Below the pieces are notes generated by a model, which did not search any database, was not told the DNA's origin, and worked only from the letters and a program-made list of their open reading frames with translations. A stretch of DNA of 64,000 nucleotides, taken from positions 22,963,454 to 23,027,453 of the forward strand of contig OY992833.1 in the NCBI GenBank assembly GCA_963921425.1, given 5' to 3'. Below are positions 1-11,917 of this stretch, in pieces. Position 1 is the stretch's first letter; each line of letters begins with the position of its first letter. The stretch comes from Dryas octopetala. Lineage: Eukaryota; Streptophyta; Magnoliopsida; Rosales; Rosaceae. The translations under genes and the position numbers were made by a program.

Positions 1-12
1 ATGGTAACCGAG

Positions 13-130
13 AGCTTCTGAAAAGAACATCTAGAATCTGGACACTAACAAAGCATTCAAACACTCAAAACATTTGGAGTTCGAATGCTCTCTTTAGTGT
101 CCAGATTTTGGACGTTCATTTTAGAAGTTT
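13..130. repeat. Imperfect inverted repeat, about 50-bp arms
   Basis: The arms at about 13-64 and 77-130 pair over most of their length (both contain the core ATCTGGACACTAA or its complement) around a loop of about 12 nt. It could be a small MITE or a miRNA-like foldback. I see no target-site duplication and recognise no miRNA. Confidence 0.6.
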
Positions 131-570
131 TGACTAAAACGAACCCCTTTGTCATATTCAACATGTCATAGGCTAGTTTGGATGATCAGTTTTTGCAATA
201 AGAGAGTTGAATATAACGATGGTATGCAAGAACTTGTCATGCATGCAAGAATAGTATTGTGGGTTTGACAAGAAAAGGTTTAGTTTCTACGTGGTTTGGG
301 AGTAGGGAGTTAGGGAGCAAATGTCGTGGTTTGTGCCCCAGAGCAAAGACAAGAGGACGAGGTCAGAGTCAGTCAGAGTCAGTCAGAGTCACCCTTCATT
401 CTTGGTCGTCCAATCTGAATCAAACCGTCCGTATTGAATCTTTGACCCCTCCGTTATAGATTCGCTTTCACTGTTGTTCTCTATTGGGATTCTGTTTTGG
501 GAATCCCTGCACCAGCACCCAGCAAATCCTGGCTCTAACCTCGTATCTCCATTTTACCCCACCGTGGTGC
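131..570. other. Intergenic, no gene seen
   Basis: Nothing coding is convincing here. A short run of GTCAGA-type hexamers sits at about 361-392. The open frame at 259-459 starts at GTG and resembles nothing known. Confidence 0.5.
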
Positions 571-578
571 CGTGATTT

Positions 579-731
579 ACGTACCCCGTACCCACGTACG
601 GAGATCTTGTTCTTAGCTGCTACGTCAGCGTGACGTCAGCTAATGCCTGAACTGAAGACACGTACGGTTTGAAGGTATGGTTCTGGTCCTACTGACTGCA
701 TTCTTGCTTACGTGGTAACAGTGTCCACGTG
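579..731. promoter_or_regulatory. Cluster of seven ACGT cores (bZIP/bHLH-type sites)
   Basis: ACGT cores start at 579, 594, 622, 633, 660, 710 and 727. The pair at 622 and 633 forms two close TGACG motifs on opposite strands, like an as-1/C-box element. The last is a perfect G-box CACGTG at 726-731. Such clusters mark stress- or ABA-responsive promoters, but the gene it would serve is not visible in the window. Confidence 0.5.
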
Positions 732-935
732 TCAGGGCTAGCTCTTGGCAGAATGGCAGGCCTCCTCCACCACCTCAAATAGTATAGTCCATGACCCCCT
801 ATCGAACTAGGTTTGATATTGTAAATTTTCAGAAAGGAATTTAGGCAATCATTATCTAACAATTTCTTTAATTAATTTTAGGGTTTTTTCTTTTAAAGTC
901 CATTTTTTAAAATTCACTATTCATCCGGCCCAAGT

Positions 936-1017
936 GCTACAGTAAAATACTGTAGCGGCCCACTTTTTAAAAAACCGGTGCTACAGTGACGCCGTTACTG
1001 TAGCGCACTACAGTATT
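936..1017. repeat. Palindromic CTACAGT/ACTGTAG cluster
   Basis: Two short palindromes lie side by side: 936-956 and 980-1004 (GCTACAGT paired with ACTGTAGC), followed by one more CTACAGT copy. Arrays of this type are common near transposon ends. It probably marks one side of the composite element that continues to about 3.7 kb. Confidence 0.55.
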
Positions 1018-1223
1018 TTTAAAATGTCATTTTTCCCCCTCTTTTTTTTTTTAATTTTTTTTTTTTATCATTTCAGTACCAATTGGTACATAAACTACCC
1101 AAAAAAACCAAATAATAATTTATGTATTTTCATGTCATAAAACATCTTAAATAATAACCAATATAAAATACAAAAAATCAAGATGAGGCATCCATAATCT
1201 TTTACGTTTTAATAGTAAATATA

Positions 1224-1835
1224 ATTGTTACTATTGAATAATAACAATCATCTATTGCTAGTGCCGGGCAGTGGCAATCAAGTATTATCATTGTTTGATA
1301 ATAACAATCACTTATTGCTACTGTTTGGCAGTAACAATCAGAAATTGTTATTATTTGGTAGTAACAATCACCTATTGATACTGTCTTACAGTAACAATCA
1401 CCTGTTGAAGATAACTAATATATCTTGTTATCGTCATACAATAACAATCACCAAAATTCAAACCATAGAAAATTACAAAATTCAGAGAGTAACAATCACC
1501 TGATTGCTACTGTCACACAGTAACAATCACTTGATTGCTACTGTCACACAGTAATCTTTTGTGTTTTAATAATAAATATAATTGTTACTATCGAATAGTA
1601 ACAATCACCTATTACTACTGTCTGACAGTAATAATCACATATTGTCACTGCCTGACAGTAATATTCACCTACTGCTAATAACAATCACATATTGCTACTG
1701 TCTGGCAATAACAATCACCTATTGCTATTGTCTGGCAATGACAATTAGGAATTGCTACTACCTGCCAGTGGCAATCAGGTATTGCTAACAATCACCTATT
1801 GCTACTGCCTGGAAGTAATAATCAGATATTGTCCA
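1224..1835. repeat. Minisatellite of about 30-bp units, each a hairpin
   Basis: About 18-20 units of roughly 30 bp repeat the pattern ATTGCTACTG-loop-CAGTAACAAT followed by CACCT. Each unit is self-complementary over about 10 bp with a 4-5 nt loop. The units vary, yet several changes are matched in the opposite arm (for example ACTG/CAGT in most units and ATTG/CAAT near 1716-1740). Two more hairpins at 1951-1975 and 2051-2075 lie inside a 100-bp direct repeat. It is probably subterminal DNA of a transposon; no gene is seen. Confidence 0.75.
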
Positions 1836-1943
1836 ATGTTACCTGCAATTCATCCACTCAAAATTATGTCTACAAACACCACTTTTTAACGCAGCAACTA
1901 AGCATCAACAAACATTTTTAAGGAAAAGTCAATCGTAACCCCA

Positions 1944-2106
1944 CTTACATATTGCTACTGACAAACAGTAACAATCGTAACTCCACTTACATATTGGCTA
2001 TAAAATAACATTTTAAATAACAATCACATTATTGTATAACTTACTTACATATTGCTACTGACAAGCAGTAACAATCGCAACTCCACTTACATATTGGCTA
2101 TAAAAT
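1944..2106. repeat. Two direct copies, 100-bp period
   Basis: Copies at 1944-2007 and 2044-2106 both run from CTTACATATTGCTACTGACAA through ACATATTGGCTATAAAAT with only a few changes. Each contains one hairpin of the type in the array to the left. Confidence 0.65.
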
Positions 2107-2538
2107 GAATATGACATATTCTACTAACATAACTAAGATGCACGACATAACTATAAATGATTTGAACAATATATAAAATTTCCAGTAGTACATCTTTGAT
2201 TCCTACTTGAATTGCCACCTAAACAAATATAGGCATGACCCCAAAATTCTAGTCAAGAAAAAGTCAAGAGAAACAAACCTCCCCTGCCATTGAAACACAA
2301 ACAATGAATTACTCAATAATGATAATTAAACACTAATATACAAGTAGTTACACAAACCAATATCCTGCACCACCCGTGTATATATATAGTTATATATATA
2401 CCACAATTACGTACACTAATTAATAACAAAATCGATATATTAGTCACCAGTTCTTTTGTTCCCTTTGGACCTGTCATAAACTCCATGACCTTCCCATCTG
2501 TTACAATATTATATATATATATATATATGTTAAAAACC

Positions 2539-2612
2539 AAAATTAATTTCATTGGAAGAAAAACAAGAAACGAAATTATGAATCAATTCCTCAACATCAT
2601 TTAATAATCCAT
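2539..2612. repeat. 74-bp direct repeat, left copy
   Basis: This copy is identical to 3155-3228 except for one base (CGAA against CAAA). The two copies bracket the CDC48B fragment exactly, so the fragment arrived with, or caused, a duplication of the flank. Confidence 0.85.
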
Positions 2613-2621
2613 AGAGAAAAC

Positions 2622-3095
2622 AAGGGTGGTTTTCGAGCATCCTGGAGGACCATAGAGGAGAATTCCCCGCATGGGTGATATTCCCAGCCTTGAAAACACA
2701 GTAGAATATTTAATAGGCCACTCAACAGCTTGCTGAAGCTTTTTCTGTAAATGAGAAAGGTATAATTAGTACCATCAGACTCCAAACCTGAATGAATACA
2801 AAAATTTACACACCTTCAAGTCTTTTAATCCTCCTAAATCTTCCCAAGTCACCTTGGGGATTTCCACAGTGACACCTCTTGTTATACTTGGGCTAACCAC
2901 AGACCTTGCATGCTTCCAGTCTTCTATTGATAAGCTAAACGCACCATCTTTATTGGCATCTAAATACCTTTTCATTGCAGACAAGGCAGCCTCACGACAT
3001 AAAGCTTCCAGGTCAGCCCCAACAAATCCATTGCAAGATGTAGCTATGGCTTGCAGGTCAACATTGGGATCCATAGGAACCTTTCTTGTGTAGAG
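2622..3095 (-). pseudogene. CDC48B-type AAA-ATPase gene fragment (two exons)
   Basis: Exon 3095-2814 (94 codons, phase 0 at both ends) encodes the end of the first AAA module and the start of the second: LYTRKVPMDP, then the GADLEALCREA helix, and ITRGVTVEIPKVTWEDLGGL. After an intron with normal GT/AG sites, the second exon starts at 2744 and reads KKLQQAVEWPIKY, then the Walker A segment GPPGCSKTTL. This matches the plant CDC48 homolog B subfamily, whose P-loop is GPPGCSKTT. Homology stops right after the Walker A at about 2622, two bases short of hinge DNA that joins the 74-bp direct repeat. The N-terminal AAA domain, Walker B and sensor motifs are absent, so it cannot make an ATPase. I infer a captured or transposed fragment whose intact parent lies elsewhere. 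Confidence 0.88.
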
Positions 3096-3154
3096 CTGAA
3101 CAATCACTAGCAAAGTTATAATTATATCTAACACCCATATCTCAACAAGAATGA

Positions 3155-3228
3155 AAAATTAATTTCATTGGAAGAAAAACAAGAAACAAAATTATGAATC
3201 AATTCCTCAACATCATTTAATAATCCAT
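3155..3228. repeat. 74-bp direct repeat, right copy
   Basis: Partner of 2539-2612, offset by 616 bp, with one mismatch. Confidence 0.85.
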
Positions 3229-3275
3229 TACTTTCATTGCTTAGCATACAAACCAATCAGTGGAGAGAGAAACCC

Positions 3276-3350
3276 CAAAATCTGAAATTGGAGTGCCAAA
3301 ATCTGAAATTGGAGTCCTAAACCTGAAATTGGAGTCCCAAAATCAGAAAC
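3276..3350. repeat. Short tandem repeat, about 20-22 bp units
   Basis: Three to four units containing TGAAATTGGAGT separated by CCAAAA or CCTAAA, with increasing divergence to the right. Confidence 0.6.
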
Positions 3351-3436
3351 CCCAATTCAGTGGTAGCGTAGGCCATGTTTCCAAGCTAAGCTGAGAGAGA
3401 AAAGAGATATAGAGATAGGAAGAGAGAGACATACTT

Positions 3437-3716
3437 GTGAGGTGGGGAGTGAGGAAGGAGGTCGATCTGGAGCTGCGGCTTCTGCTACCTCTTTCTCAAA
3501 GCGAAGGGAGGATCATCTTCGTGGTGGTTTGCCGAAGAAAGGCACCGAGATCGATCCAAGCAGGGGCAACGATTGTCCGATCAAAGACGGCAACAATGGT
3601 GAGTCGCCGGAGAAGGGAGCAGCGGCAAAGCTTGCAGACAGAGAAAGAGAGGGATCGAGATGGAGATAAACGGAGAGAAAAGAAGGAGACGGAGAGAGAA
3701 TGACGGAGACGGAAGT
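3437..3716. other. Purine-rich, GC-richer block, possibly a captured exon or leader
   Basis: Frames stay open on both strands here because of GAGA-rich composition, but the three possible proteins are low-complexity and match no family I know. The composition contrasts with the AT-rich surroundings. It resembles the 5' leader and first exon of a gene, possibly captured together with the CDC48B piece. Confidence 0.35.
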
Positions 3717-3904
3717 GAGGACCGGGTTGGTATAAATTGGGCTTCTTTCAAATACCAAAAAAAGACCTGGGTCTTAAAAGTAGTGAAAGCCCAATTTTGG
3801 GCTTTATAATCATTTACTTTTAATTTTATGGCCACTTTAGATTCTCTATTCACGTGATGTGATGGTGTCACTTGATATTCATTTGTTAATTCTAAGTATG
3901 TATG

Positions 3905-3925
3905 CCTGGAAAAAAATAAATAAAA
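3905..3925 (+). mobile_element. Micro-insertion CCTGG-A7-TAAATAAAA with 17-bp TSD
   Basis: Flanks 3888-3904 and 3926-3942 are 17-bp direct copies with one mismatch. The A-rich end abuts the right copy, as expected for target-primed reverse transcription. Confidence 0.6.
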
Positions 3926-4167
3926 AATTCTATGTATGTATGTATTCCTAACTTGTGAGTGTGAGTGGGGTTTATAGCCTAGTATTTACTTCTACATTTA
4001 GGGTTTTTCTCATGGTTGGGAAAAAAAAACTTCTTTGACATGAATGCATATACTTTTATGTATTTAGCACATTAAATAGATACAAAAATATATATACATT
4101 TGTAATGTAAAATTGTTATTCCTTATTACATTTCTATTCAGGATCCATGCCTTATTCTTTTTGTAAA

Positions 4168-4490
4168 GGCTTATTCGCACAAATGTCACTTGAGAGTAAT
4201 TTTCATTCTCACTTTGTCCCCTTAAAGTTTAATTTTCTCATTTTGTCTCTCAAACTTTACAAACCCTTTTAGTAAGTTATATTCCGTCAAGTCCGTCAAT
4301 AACTCTGTCAAATAAAATATCAAAATACTCATACACGTAAGTGCCACATCGAATTTTTGAACAAAGTCATAGCCGGACTTAACGGAATATAAAGTTTGTA
4401 AAGCTCAGAAGGTAAAATGAAAAGATTTAAATTTAAAGGAGTAAAGTGAAAATAAAAAATACTTTCAAAAACCATTTGTGATAATAAGCC
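4168..4490. mobile_element. Mutator-type MITE, 323 bp
   Basis: The terminal inverted repeats begin GGCTTATTCGCACAAATG on the left and GGCTTATTATCACAAATGG on the complement of the right end. It is flanked by a perfect 9-bp target duplication TTTTGTAAA (4159-4167 and 4491-4499). A 9-bp duplication points to the MULE superfamily. No coding capacity. Confidence 0.88.
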
Positions 4491-4499
4491 TTTTGTAAA

Positions 4500-7400
4500 T
4501 TAGAAAAGAGTTTGAGGTTTAAACAGAGTAAACCCCAAAGCACTGCCCCACTGGGGCATAATATAATAAGCTCAGTTATGGAAACAAAGAGACAGTCTTA
4601 GCCATCAAGGCCATGAAAGCATGGATTTGCCCAAACTAAGAGACTAGTCTTCATTCATTCATTGCATGATGATAAACAATAGGGTCTGCCACATTGGGGT
4701 TACATCAGAAAGCAATCATAGCCTGCCACATCACCCACTGGAGGAACATAATGTTCATTTGCCCAGGCAAATTGCATTTCTAGCTCTAACACCACTAATA
4801 TAGTAACATGCCAAGCAAAAACCAAAAAAAAAAAAAAAAAAAGGCATATTATATGTGTAATGAGACTGCAGCCTAGTGGAAGGACACGAGCGTGTGTTGC
4901 ATTTTACTAGAAAGTAGAAAGCAGCTGAACCACAAAAGGCTCAAATCTAACACGGGATTGGGACATTTTGAATCTAAGTGCAAAATTTTTCTTCATTATA
5001 AACAATTAAACACCACTAATCTCAAAAGTGTCCTCTTCTCTCTCTCTCTCCAAAGTCCAAGTCCAAGTCCTAACAAAAGACACATCCATCTTTTTCCCTA
5101 AATCCAGGGGGAACCTTGAACACTAATGTAAAGTGTGTGTTGCCTGTTTTGGGGAATGTGCAAAATTCTCATTTGACCCAAACCAGACCAGACTCATGTC
5201 AAATAATGAAACTTTTTCTGGTCAGAAAATAATAAAACTTGGAAAAAGGGAATGGACAGTGTTCCAGAGTGAGTGAGAGGGAGGCCCCTACCCCATCTCT
5301 TATTTTTTTGGTCAGTTTTTAATACAATTACAAGCCCCATCCATTTAAGGGAAATGGAAATCTAAGTACTCTGTCAACTTTGTTGTATTGTACTCCATCA
5401 TTTCCAACTAGCTCAAACTTTTCAGATGGGGCTTGACTAAGACTAACCTTTTTTCTCTTCCAATCTTAAATTCATTAAAAAAACAAAAACAAAAAAAGAA
5501 ACCTTCATTTTTCATAATTGATTAAGATGGGGTTTAATGAAGCAATCCTATCTATTTGGGTTTGAAGTGGTTTCTTCAAACAAATCCTCAGTGGAGAAGT
5601 CAAGGGTCATAGATTCCAATTGAGTCCATCTCATTTCTTAAAAGAAACAAAACAATTTTTTTTTTTTTTTAAATCTTTGATAAATTTCAGTTACATTATC
5701 TTACAAGTAACATCTCTCTCACCCCATCAAAGTTTTGTTCAACTATTTGAATATGTATCACTTTTTTTCATTGTTTATATTTTTTAGGTCCATTACACTA
5801 TTGCAACAGACCATGACAATGACTAGTGGCAAACCATTGCAAGATTTGGAAATGCTAAATGAACTGAAAACAGATTGACCCATTTGATATTATGATTAGT
5901 TTATGTCATTCCCAATGCCATTTAGCCAATGTGAGGTTTAATCAAAGGGAATAAATAGTGGTTTTTCTTATTGGAAAGTGCTAATTAAATGGATTGATGC
6001 CCCACTTACAACTTTTGTTTGGGCAGTTTTTTAAGCTTTTGATTGCCTTTTGACTTGGCCTTTTCTAGTTACTTTCGGAGTTGGGAAACAATGACCCTTG
6101 TCTCAATCAAACTTTGCTATATTCTACTTGAAAAGATGTTACTTAAGAGGGTACTTTGTGGGTAACTTATAGTAAATATAGAATGCTCACCATCTTTTTG
6201 CTGCATACAGGTTCTGTTTATGACTGTTCATTAGTTTATCCTTGGTTTGAAACTTAATAATGTAACATGGTTTATTATTGATCAAAAGCACCAACACCAC
6301 AAGCTTCAAACATTTATATAACTATTTCATGGTTAAAACATTCTTAATATTTATCACCATTCATCGTTTGGAGTGAGTGAATATGTTACCTGCAAATATA
6401 GTAGTGTAAAACTAAGCTTTTAAGTTACATATATAACCTTGCTGTGTACTTGAAAAAGGAGTGATCAAGTGGACAACTTTTAGGACATTAAGCATCTTCT
6501 ATTACTTGATCAGCTTGATGGGAAACTTTATAAAATGACACATTTTGGTGAATTGCTTACAATTTTGATCTATATTATCAATTATTAATAATTTTGAGAC
6601 TTTTTCAGTTAGTAAGAAGACTGAAGTATCCAAAGAGTCAAGAATGTCGAGATTAGAGCTAAGCTAATGTAGTGTTTATATTTATAGGAGAGGTAATTCG
6701 GTCTAAAAATTACCCAAAAAGTAAAAATTGTTGACTTTTGATTAAATTGTAAGAAATGGTAAACGTCTTATCAAAATGGGTCATTTTATAAAATTTCTCC
6801 TTCAATGTAAGCATGAATCCTATACATATATATGAGGGGCACAAAGACCAACAAAACAAAACAAGCATAAGAGTATAAAACTTTGAGTAATGGGGCCCTT
6901 AATTATGGGGGAACCTATTGTTTTTTGTACTCTGATGTGGGGTTGTTTCCATGATGCAGACCAGAGGAGCTTAATAGAATATGTTGGTTCTTTCATAATT
7001 TCGATTTAGTAGAGAGAAAATCGTAACTGCTCCGTTTGAAAATCACGAAGCAGACAAGAAAGTTAAAAGGAATTTGGTTGCATAGAATGCGGACTTACAT
7101 GTGAATAGTGGAGATAAATTTTTGTTGGTACATCTCATTAATTCAAAAAAAAAATTAAGACTTTCTGTAGGAGTCGGTACACAAAACCACGCAGCTGTTT
7201 TGCCTTTTCTGGTTTTATATGTCTTTTTGATTCATCCAACCTCTCAAGGATTTTATATCTACCAATCCAAAAACTTTGACATTTCAACTTGGATCTCCAA
7301 AACTTGAATTCTAATATATTAATGGTTCATGTAGATTAAACAGTAGCTCCACATGTGACTTGATCATACATTAAGATTCAAAATTATAAATTCTTAACAA

Positions 7401-8042
7401 ATCCCAATAGCTTACATAGGCCTGATGTAATAATTAGCTCATAATTAGCAACTACATGTTTGAAATTCTATAGTGGAATGACTAATGAGTGAGTGAGCTG
7501 ATTTCCAAACTATAGTCATGCAATTAAGTTACAGATACAGAAATTATATTTTACTATGTTAGGGTCTTTTGGGAACTTGGAGGACAGTGACTGTAGAAAG
7601 AAAATAAAAAACTGAGAGCAGTTCGTAGGCCTCCATTTTGAGTTTTTGACAAGTACTTTTACTGCATGCTGGAATCTACATTTTCACCTACAAGTGCTAG
7701 CTTATTATTATTGAAGTTGTAGGAGCTATGGGATTAAATAGCAATGAGAAAAATAAAGATTTTGAAAGTAGGTGGAAATGGAAGGATGGTCTTCCACAGA
7801 ATGACATCTACAATGTCCTTCTCTCAAGGCTCCTTCATGATTATATCATATAGTCTTCTTTAAAAGACTTCCCATCACAACTTCCACATACTTCCATTCA
7901 AACCCAAAACCAAAACCAAAACCAAAAAACCTCTACTCCTCTCATTATCTTCTGCAATCTGCTCTCACTCACCCACTCACATTCTGTCTGTACCTCTCTT
8001 ATATTTTCATCAACTTACTCATTGAAGCACATTTTCTCTACC
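4500..8042. other. Intergenic and upstream region of the ERF gene
   Basis: AT-rich, with a poly(A) run near 4830 and short CT and AAACC-type repeats. I see no convincing gene. The last few hundred bases (about 7.8-8.04 kb) are pyrimidine-rich, contain repeated CCAAAA units at about 7900-7926, and probably include the promoter and 5' UTR of the AP2/ERF gene. Confidence 0.5.
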
Positions 8043-9173
8043 ATGCCAATGTCCGCCTCCAAAACCTTAGATAAACCCCTTAAAGTTTATGAACCTGGTC
8101 AGGCCCAAATGGGTTTTGCTGTGGTGCAGCGCAGCACACCCCCTCCCTCTCAATCTGGTGAGAGAAGAGGCAGGAGAAAGCAAGCAGAGCCAGGGAGGTT
8201 TCTTGGGGTGAGGAGAAGACCTTGGGGTAGATATGCTGCTGAGATTAGAGACCCTAGTACTAAAGAAAGGCACTGGCTTGGCACATTTGACACTGCTCAA
8301 GAAGCAGCGCTTGCTTATGACAGAGCTGCTCTGTCCATGAAAGGCTCACAAGCAAGAACCAACTTCATATACTCTGACAACTCCACTTTCCAGTCTCTTC
8401 TAACACTACCCTTTGATGTTCAAACTCTATTGCCACAACAACAATCACCACACTTCTTCTCTGCAGGCAATACTAGTAACACTACTGCTGCTGCTACTAC
8501 TACTACTACTACTAAACAACCCACCAATCAGAACAGTCCAGCTCCTCATGATCAATCTGGCATTTTTCAGAATGATCAAACCCCCAATATTATTAGGTCC
8601 AAAAACAACTCATATGGTTCATCATCAGCTCATGATGATGATAGTTTCTTTTTCTGCAATGATTCTAATTCTAATTCAGGCTACTTGGCCTGCATAGTTC
8701 CTGATAACTGCTTGAGGCCTCCTTCCAAAAGCAGTACTGACTTCAGTCCTGCTTTGAATGTTGATCAAAACTCTAGCTTTACAAACACTCACTCCATTGA
8801 AACTAAATCACATTGTGACAGCAGTACACTCCCTCTAGATGTTATGAATGTGCAAGCTGCACTAATGGCTTCTTCAAACCCAGGAGATCAGCTTCCTTGC
8901 TTTGATGGATTCAGCCGTGGATTCTGGGATAACCAGCAGTACTACTCATCATGGGAGTTGAATTCAAAAGAGCTCTCTGCTGCAGCCATGGTGGACAACA
9001 CATTGATGATTGATCAAGAAGGGTGCATGGGAGCTAATCTGTATCCGATCATAGACAATTCTAGTACTACTTATGGCTTAACATCTCAGGTCACTTCTTC
9101 ATTCTCTTGCTCTCCATCAGTTCCTCCTTTTGGTGATGCAGCAGTCATTGACTTTGGCCACTCACTCTTCTAA
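8043..9173 (+). CDS. ERF086: AP2/ERF transcription factor, PUCHI/ERF086 type
   Basis: Intronless, 376 aa from the first ATG ([10 protein letters not shown]); an ATG six bases on, at 8049, is equally possible. One AP2 domain spans residues about 53-110: [18 protein letters not shown], then HWLGTF and AALAYDRAA. Ala and Asp at the diagnostic positions (AAEIRD) make it ERF rather than DREB type. The short N-terminal SASKTLD segment, the basic [13 protein letters not shown] lead-in and [13 protein letters not shown] are typical of the PUCHI/ERF086 clade, which includes grass FZP and BD1 and controls lateral-organ and floral-meristem identity in the nucleus. The rest is Ser/Asn/Thr-rich, with an Ala-Thr run coded by a GCT/ACT microsatellite at about 8475-8512, and ends in a Pro/Asp-rich tail. 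LEAFY PETIOLE is the nearest alternative. Convergent with the CCCH gene. Confidence 0.9.
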   Translation: MPMSASKTLDKPLKVYEPGQAQMGFAVVQRSTPPPSQSGERRGRRKQAEPGRFLGVRRRPWGRYAAEIRDPSTKERHWLGTFDTAQEAALAYDRAALSMKGSQARTNFIYSDNSTFQSLLTLPFDVQTLLPQQQSPHFFSAGNTSNTTAAATTTTTTKQPTNQNSPAPHDQSGIFQNDQTPNIIRSKNNSYGSSSAHDDDSFFFCNDSNSNSGYLACIVPDNCLRPPSKSSTDFSPALNVDQNSSFTNTHSIETKSHCDSSTLPLDVMNVQAALMASSNPGDQLPCFDGFSRGFWDNQQYYSSWELNSKELSAAAMVDNTLMIDQEGCMGANLYPIIDNSSTTYGLTSQVTSSFSCSPSVPPFGDAAVIDFGHSLF

Positions 9174-11917
9174 CTCTCTGGTGTGTATCTATGAATAATT
9201 AAGTACTGAGATTATAATTTTACAATCATAATCATTCCATTTATGTGCCTGCACTTGGTTTTTGATCTTGTGTCTTGGGTTTTTGCAACTCTTTCTTTCA
9301 TTGTAGTTACCCCCAACAAAAAAAAAAAATTCCATTTGAGGTGGAGGAGATCTGGAATGTTTATTATGGTTCTACCAAGTTTTAATGGAAATTGTTTGAT
9401 CAGAGCTCTAGTACTTTCTTTGTCCCATATTTTTGGATCCATTTGATAATGCTGCCTAGCTATGTCTTTATGGCTATACATTATTGTACATATGCATATG
9501 TATGTAATAGCAGCTGCATTATGTTGTCTATCTTTTGGGCTATTTGCCTGACCTTTTACTGACAACGTCCCCTAACAAAAGATGCATGCAACTTAATATA
9601 TATAGGTTCAGAAAAACGGATGGAGTACTCAGTACTCATCATGGACCACCAAGCTAAACTAGCTATCAGCCACAAAAATAACACTTCTCTTTATTTATTG
9701 CTTTCTATTTGAGATGCATAGCCCTAATTCAATAATGGTGGGGTAACCTGCCATGACTAGAGTTCAACTCTCAATTTTTACAGTTTAAGGATTTTAGACG
9801 ATTACTGTGGCCATGGTGACTGCAGCATCTAGTCTATGCTCCTAGTTTATGGAAGGGGCATACGAGGCTCTCTGGGTATGCTTGCTTTTGTTGGTAGCAT
9901 TTTTGTTAGAAGCACATAACTTTTTTTATTAAAAGTTTAAGAGTTTCTTGTAAATTATTTAAAGAGCACTAATATATGATTCTATAATCCAAAAAGCACT
10001 GTTAGATAATTGTGTCAAGTAATACCAAAAACGCTTTTGACTGTCTAAAAGCATTTCCAAACCTTATAAAATCACCGTTAAACAAACCCTTAATATCCAC
10101 TCCAAGACTAAAGTAAGATATATAAGCACCAAATCTAGTGTTTTCTTTTTTGTCCCTTGTTGAAGGATGCTCAAGCAATACTGGTTTTTAAAAGTAATTA
10201 GATCCATTTTCATTAAGTTTGCCACCATAGTTCAGTGTCTTTAATCCTGGATTCTTTTTTTTTTTTGCTTTCAGCCATGTTCTTCAAAGTTCAAACCTGA
10301 ATTAGATTATGGAAAATCTGACTCAATAGTAATAAGGCATTTGTATAAAGTGCTGTATATTAAAAGCTATTACAGGTTCGACAAAAAAAAAAAGAAGCTA
10401 TTACAGGTAATGAAGTTGTGAATTCAGTCTCTTTTCCATATAACTTGATAGGTAATGAAGTTAATGGCAATGCAAATACAAGTGAATTTTCATTTTAGGG
10501 AGACAAGATCACTAACAAGAAAATTGAAAATAATGGGTATTATGGGAAATTCATGCATAAACCCCATAATATCTTTCCTGGGGAATATCTTCAGCAGTTC
10601 AGCTCATTCATATGGTACTTGGGCAAATCTTAGGGAGGGGTGCAGATATGATCAAAGCCATAAAGTTCCTAAACTGCACATCCCATCAATTTCAACCTAT
10701 ATTTAGTAGGTAAGAAATGTAAAAGGCAAGACTTGTAGCCTATTGATGGACCAAGTTCTGTATAACATTTTTATCTTAAAGCCATGCTGCCCATATATCA
10801 AACTGGAAGAGTTGCCAAAAAGCAACAGAATCATCAAACAGAGGACCCAAACCCCAAAAGTACCCTAATGAAAAGGGAAGTACAGGCCCAAATCTGAAAT
10901 GGCCTTACTTATACCAAGCAGCTTGATTTGAAGCAAAAACCAAAAAGAAAAAAAATCATCATCATCTCATCTTTTTCTTTTAGTTTAAAGACAGTTAACC
11001 ACATTCATTCTCACAAAACCTTCAGACCAAGGTTCACCTGACAATGCCAATAGTTGTCTGAATACAGGGAAAAGAGATCATATTCATAATCTGTCACAAA
11101 CAGTGATAAATTCCAAAAGTTTTTATTTTATTTTTCTGCAATAAGTTTACCTATGATTTGGCATATGTATAAGCAGTAGAGGAAAGTAACAAAGACCAGT
11201 CTCCTCACTAAATGAGGATATCAAGGAAGAGAGAGATTATTACACAGTCAAGAGTGCTTCTTCATATACTTTGTATTTCATAATAAATTTATCAATAACA
11301 TGGTCAAGCATTTCAATTGACAATTGACACAGCATAACACTATGTATCTGATAATTCTGATCCCATAAAAAGTAGCACTGTGATGCCTTCTTGGGTCTTT
11401 GAATTACTTCTCTTTTTCAAAATAGACCTTGGACAAAAAGTGGGGGAACATGAGTTCGAATTCCCAAGTTGAACTGAAAGCTTGCTCCCCAATTTAAAAG
11501 AAAATTTGGAAAGGATAGACATGAATACACGGTCAATGCAAAAACAACAACACCGTGGAACTAATCTTTTCATTCAGAAAAAGGCTGGAGCACAATGAAC
11601 ATAACACACTCCAAAATTGGAGAGCTGGACACAGTTTTTCCTAAATGGAACTGCAAATTCTTTCATGGTTATTGAAGAGCAAGGGGAAGGCTATATGGGG
11701 GTTTGCTAAACTTTTAGAGGTTGGCCATGGCTTATTCAAGATAAAAGAGGGATGGCCATATAAAGATGATATAAACACAGAGATGAACATAACTGATGTA
11801 TGCTAAGCCAGTGAGATATGAAGCCTCTATTGGAGGACTTGCAAAAAAAAAAAATTATGATGCTTTGGTTGGAGAAAGTTGATCAAAAAAGAAGAATGAA
11901 AAATTGCTTGACATTGC
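9174..11917. other. Convergent intergenic region between ERF and CCCH genes
   Basis: Holds the two 3' UTRs. No further gene is seen. About 9890-10095 is a degraded repeat with AAGCACTTTT-type stretches, reminiscent of the MITE at 25020. One micro-insertion lies at 10378. Confidence 0.5.
10378..10394 (+). mobile_element. Micro-insertion TCGAC-A11-G with 14-bp TSD
   Basis: Perfect 14-bp direct copies AAGCTATTACAGGT at 10364-10377 and 10395-10408 flank a 17-nt A-tailed insert. Confidence 0.75.

Noticed and set aside
8022-8042. N-terminal extension of the ERF protein from a TTG codon
   Set aside because: Plant genes start at ATG; the ATG at 8043 or 8049 gives the family-typical SASKTLD start.
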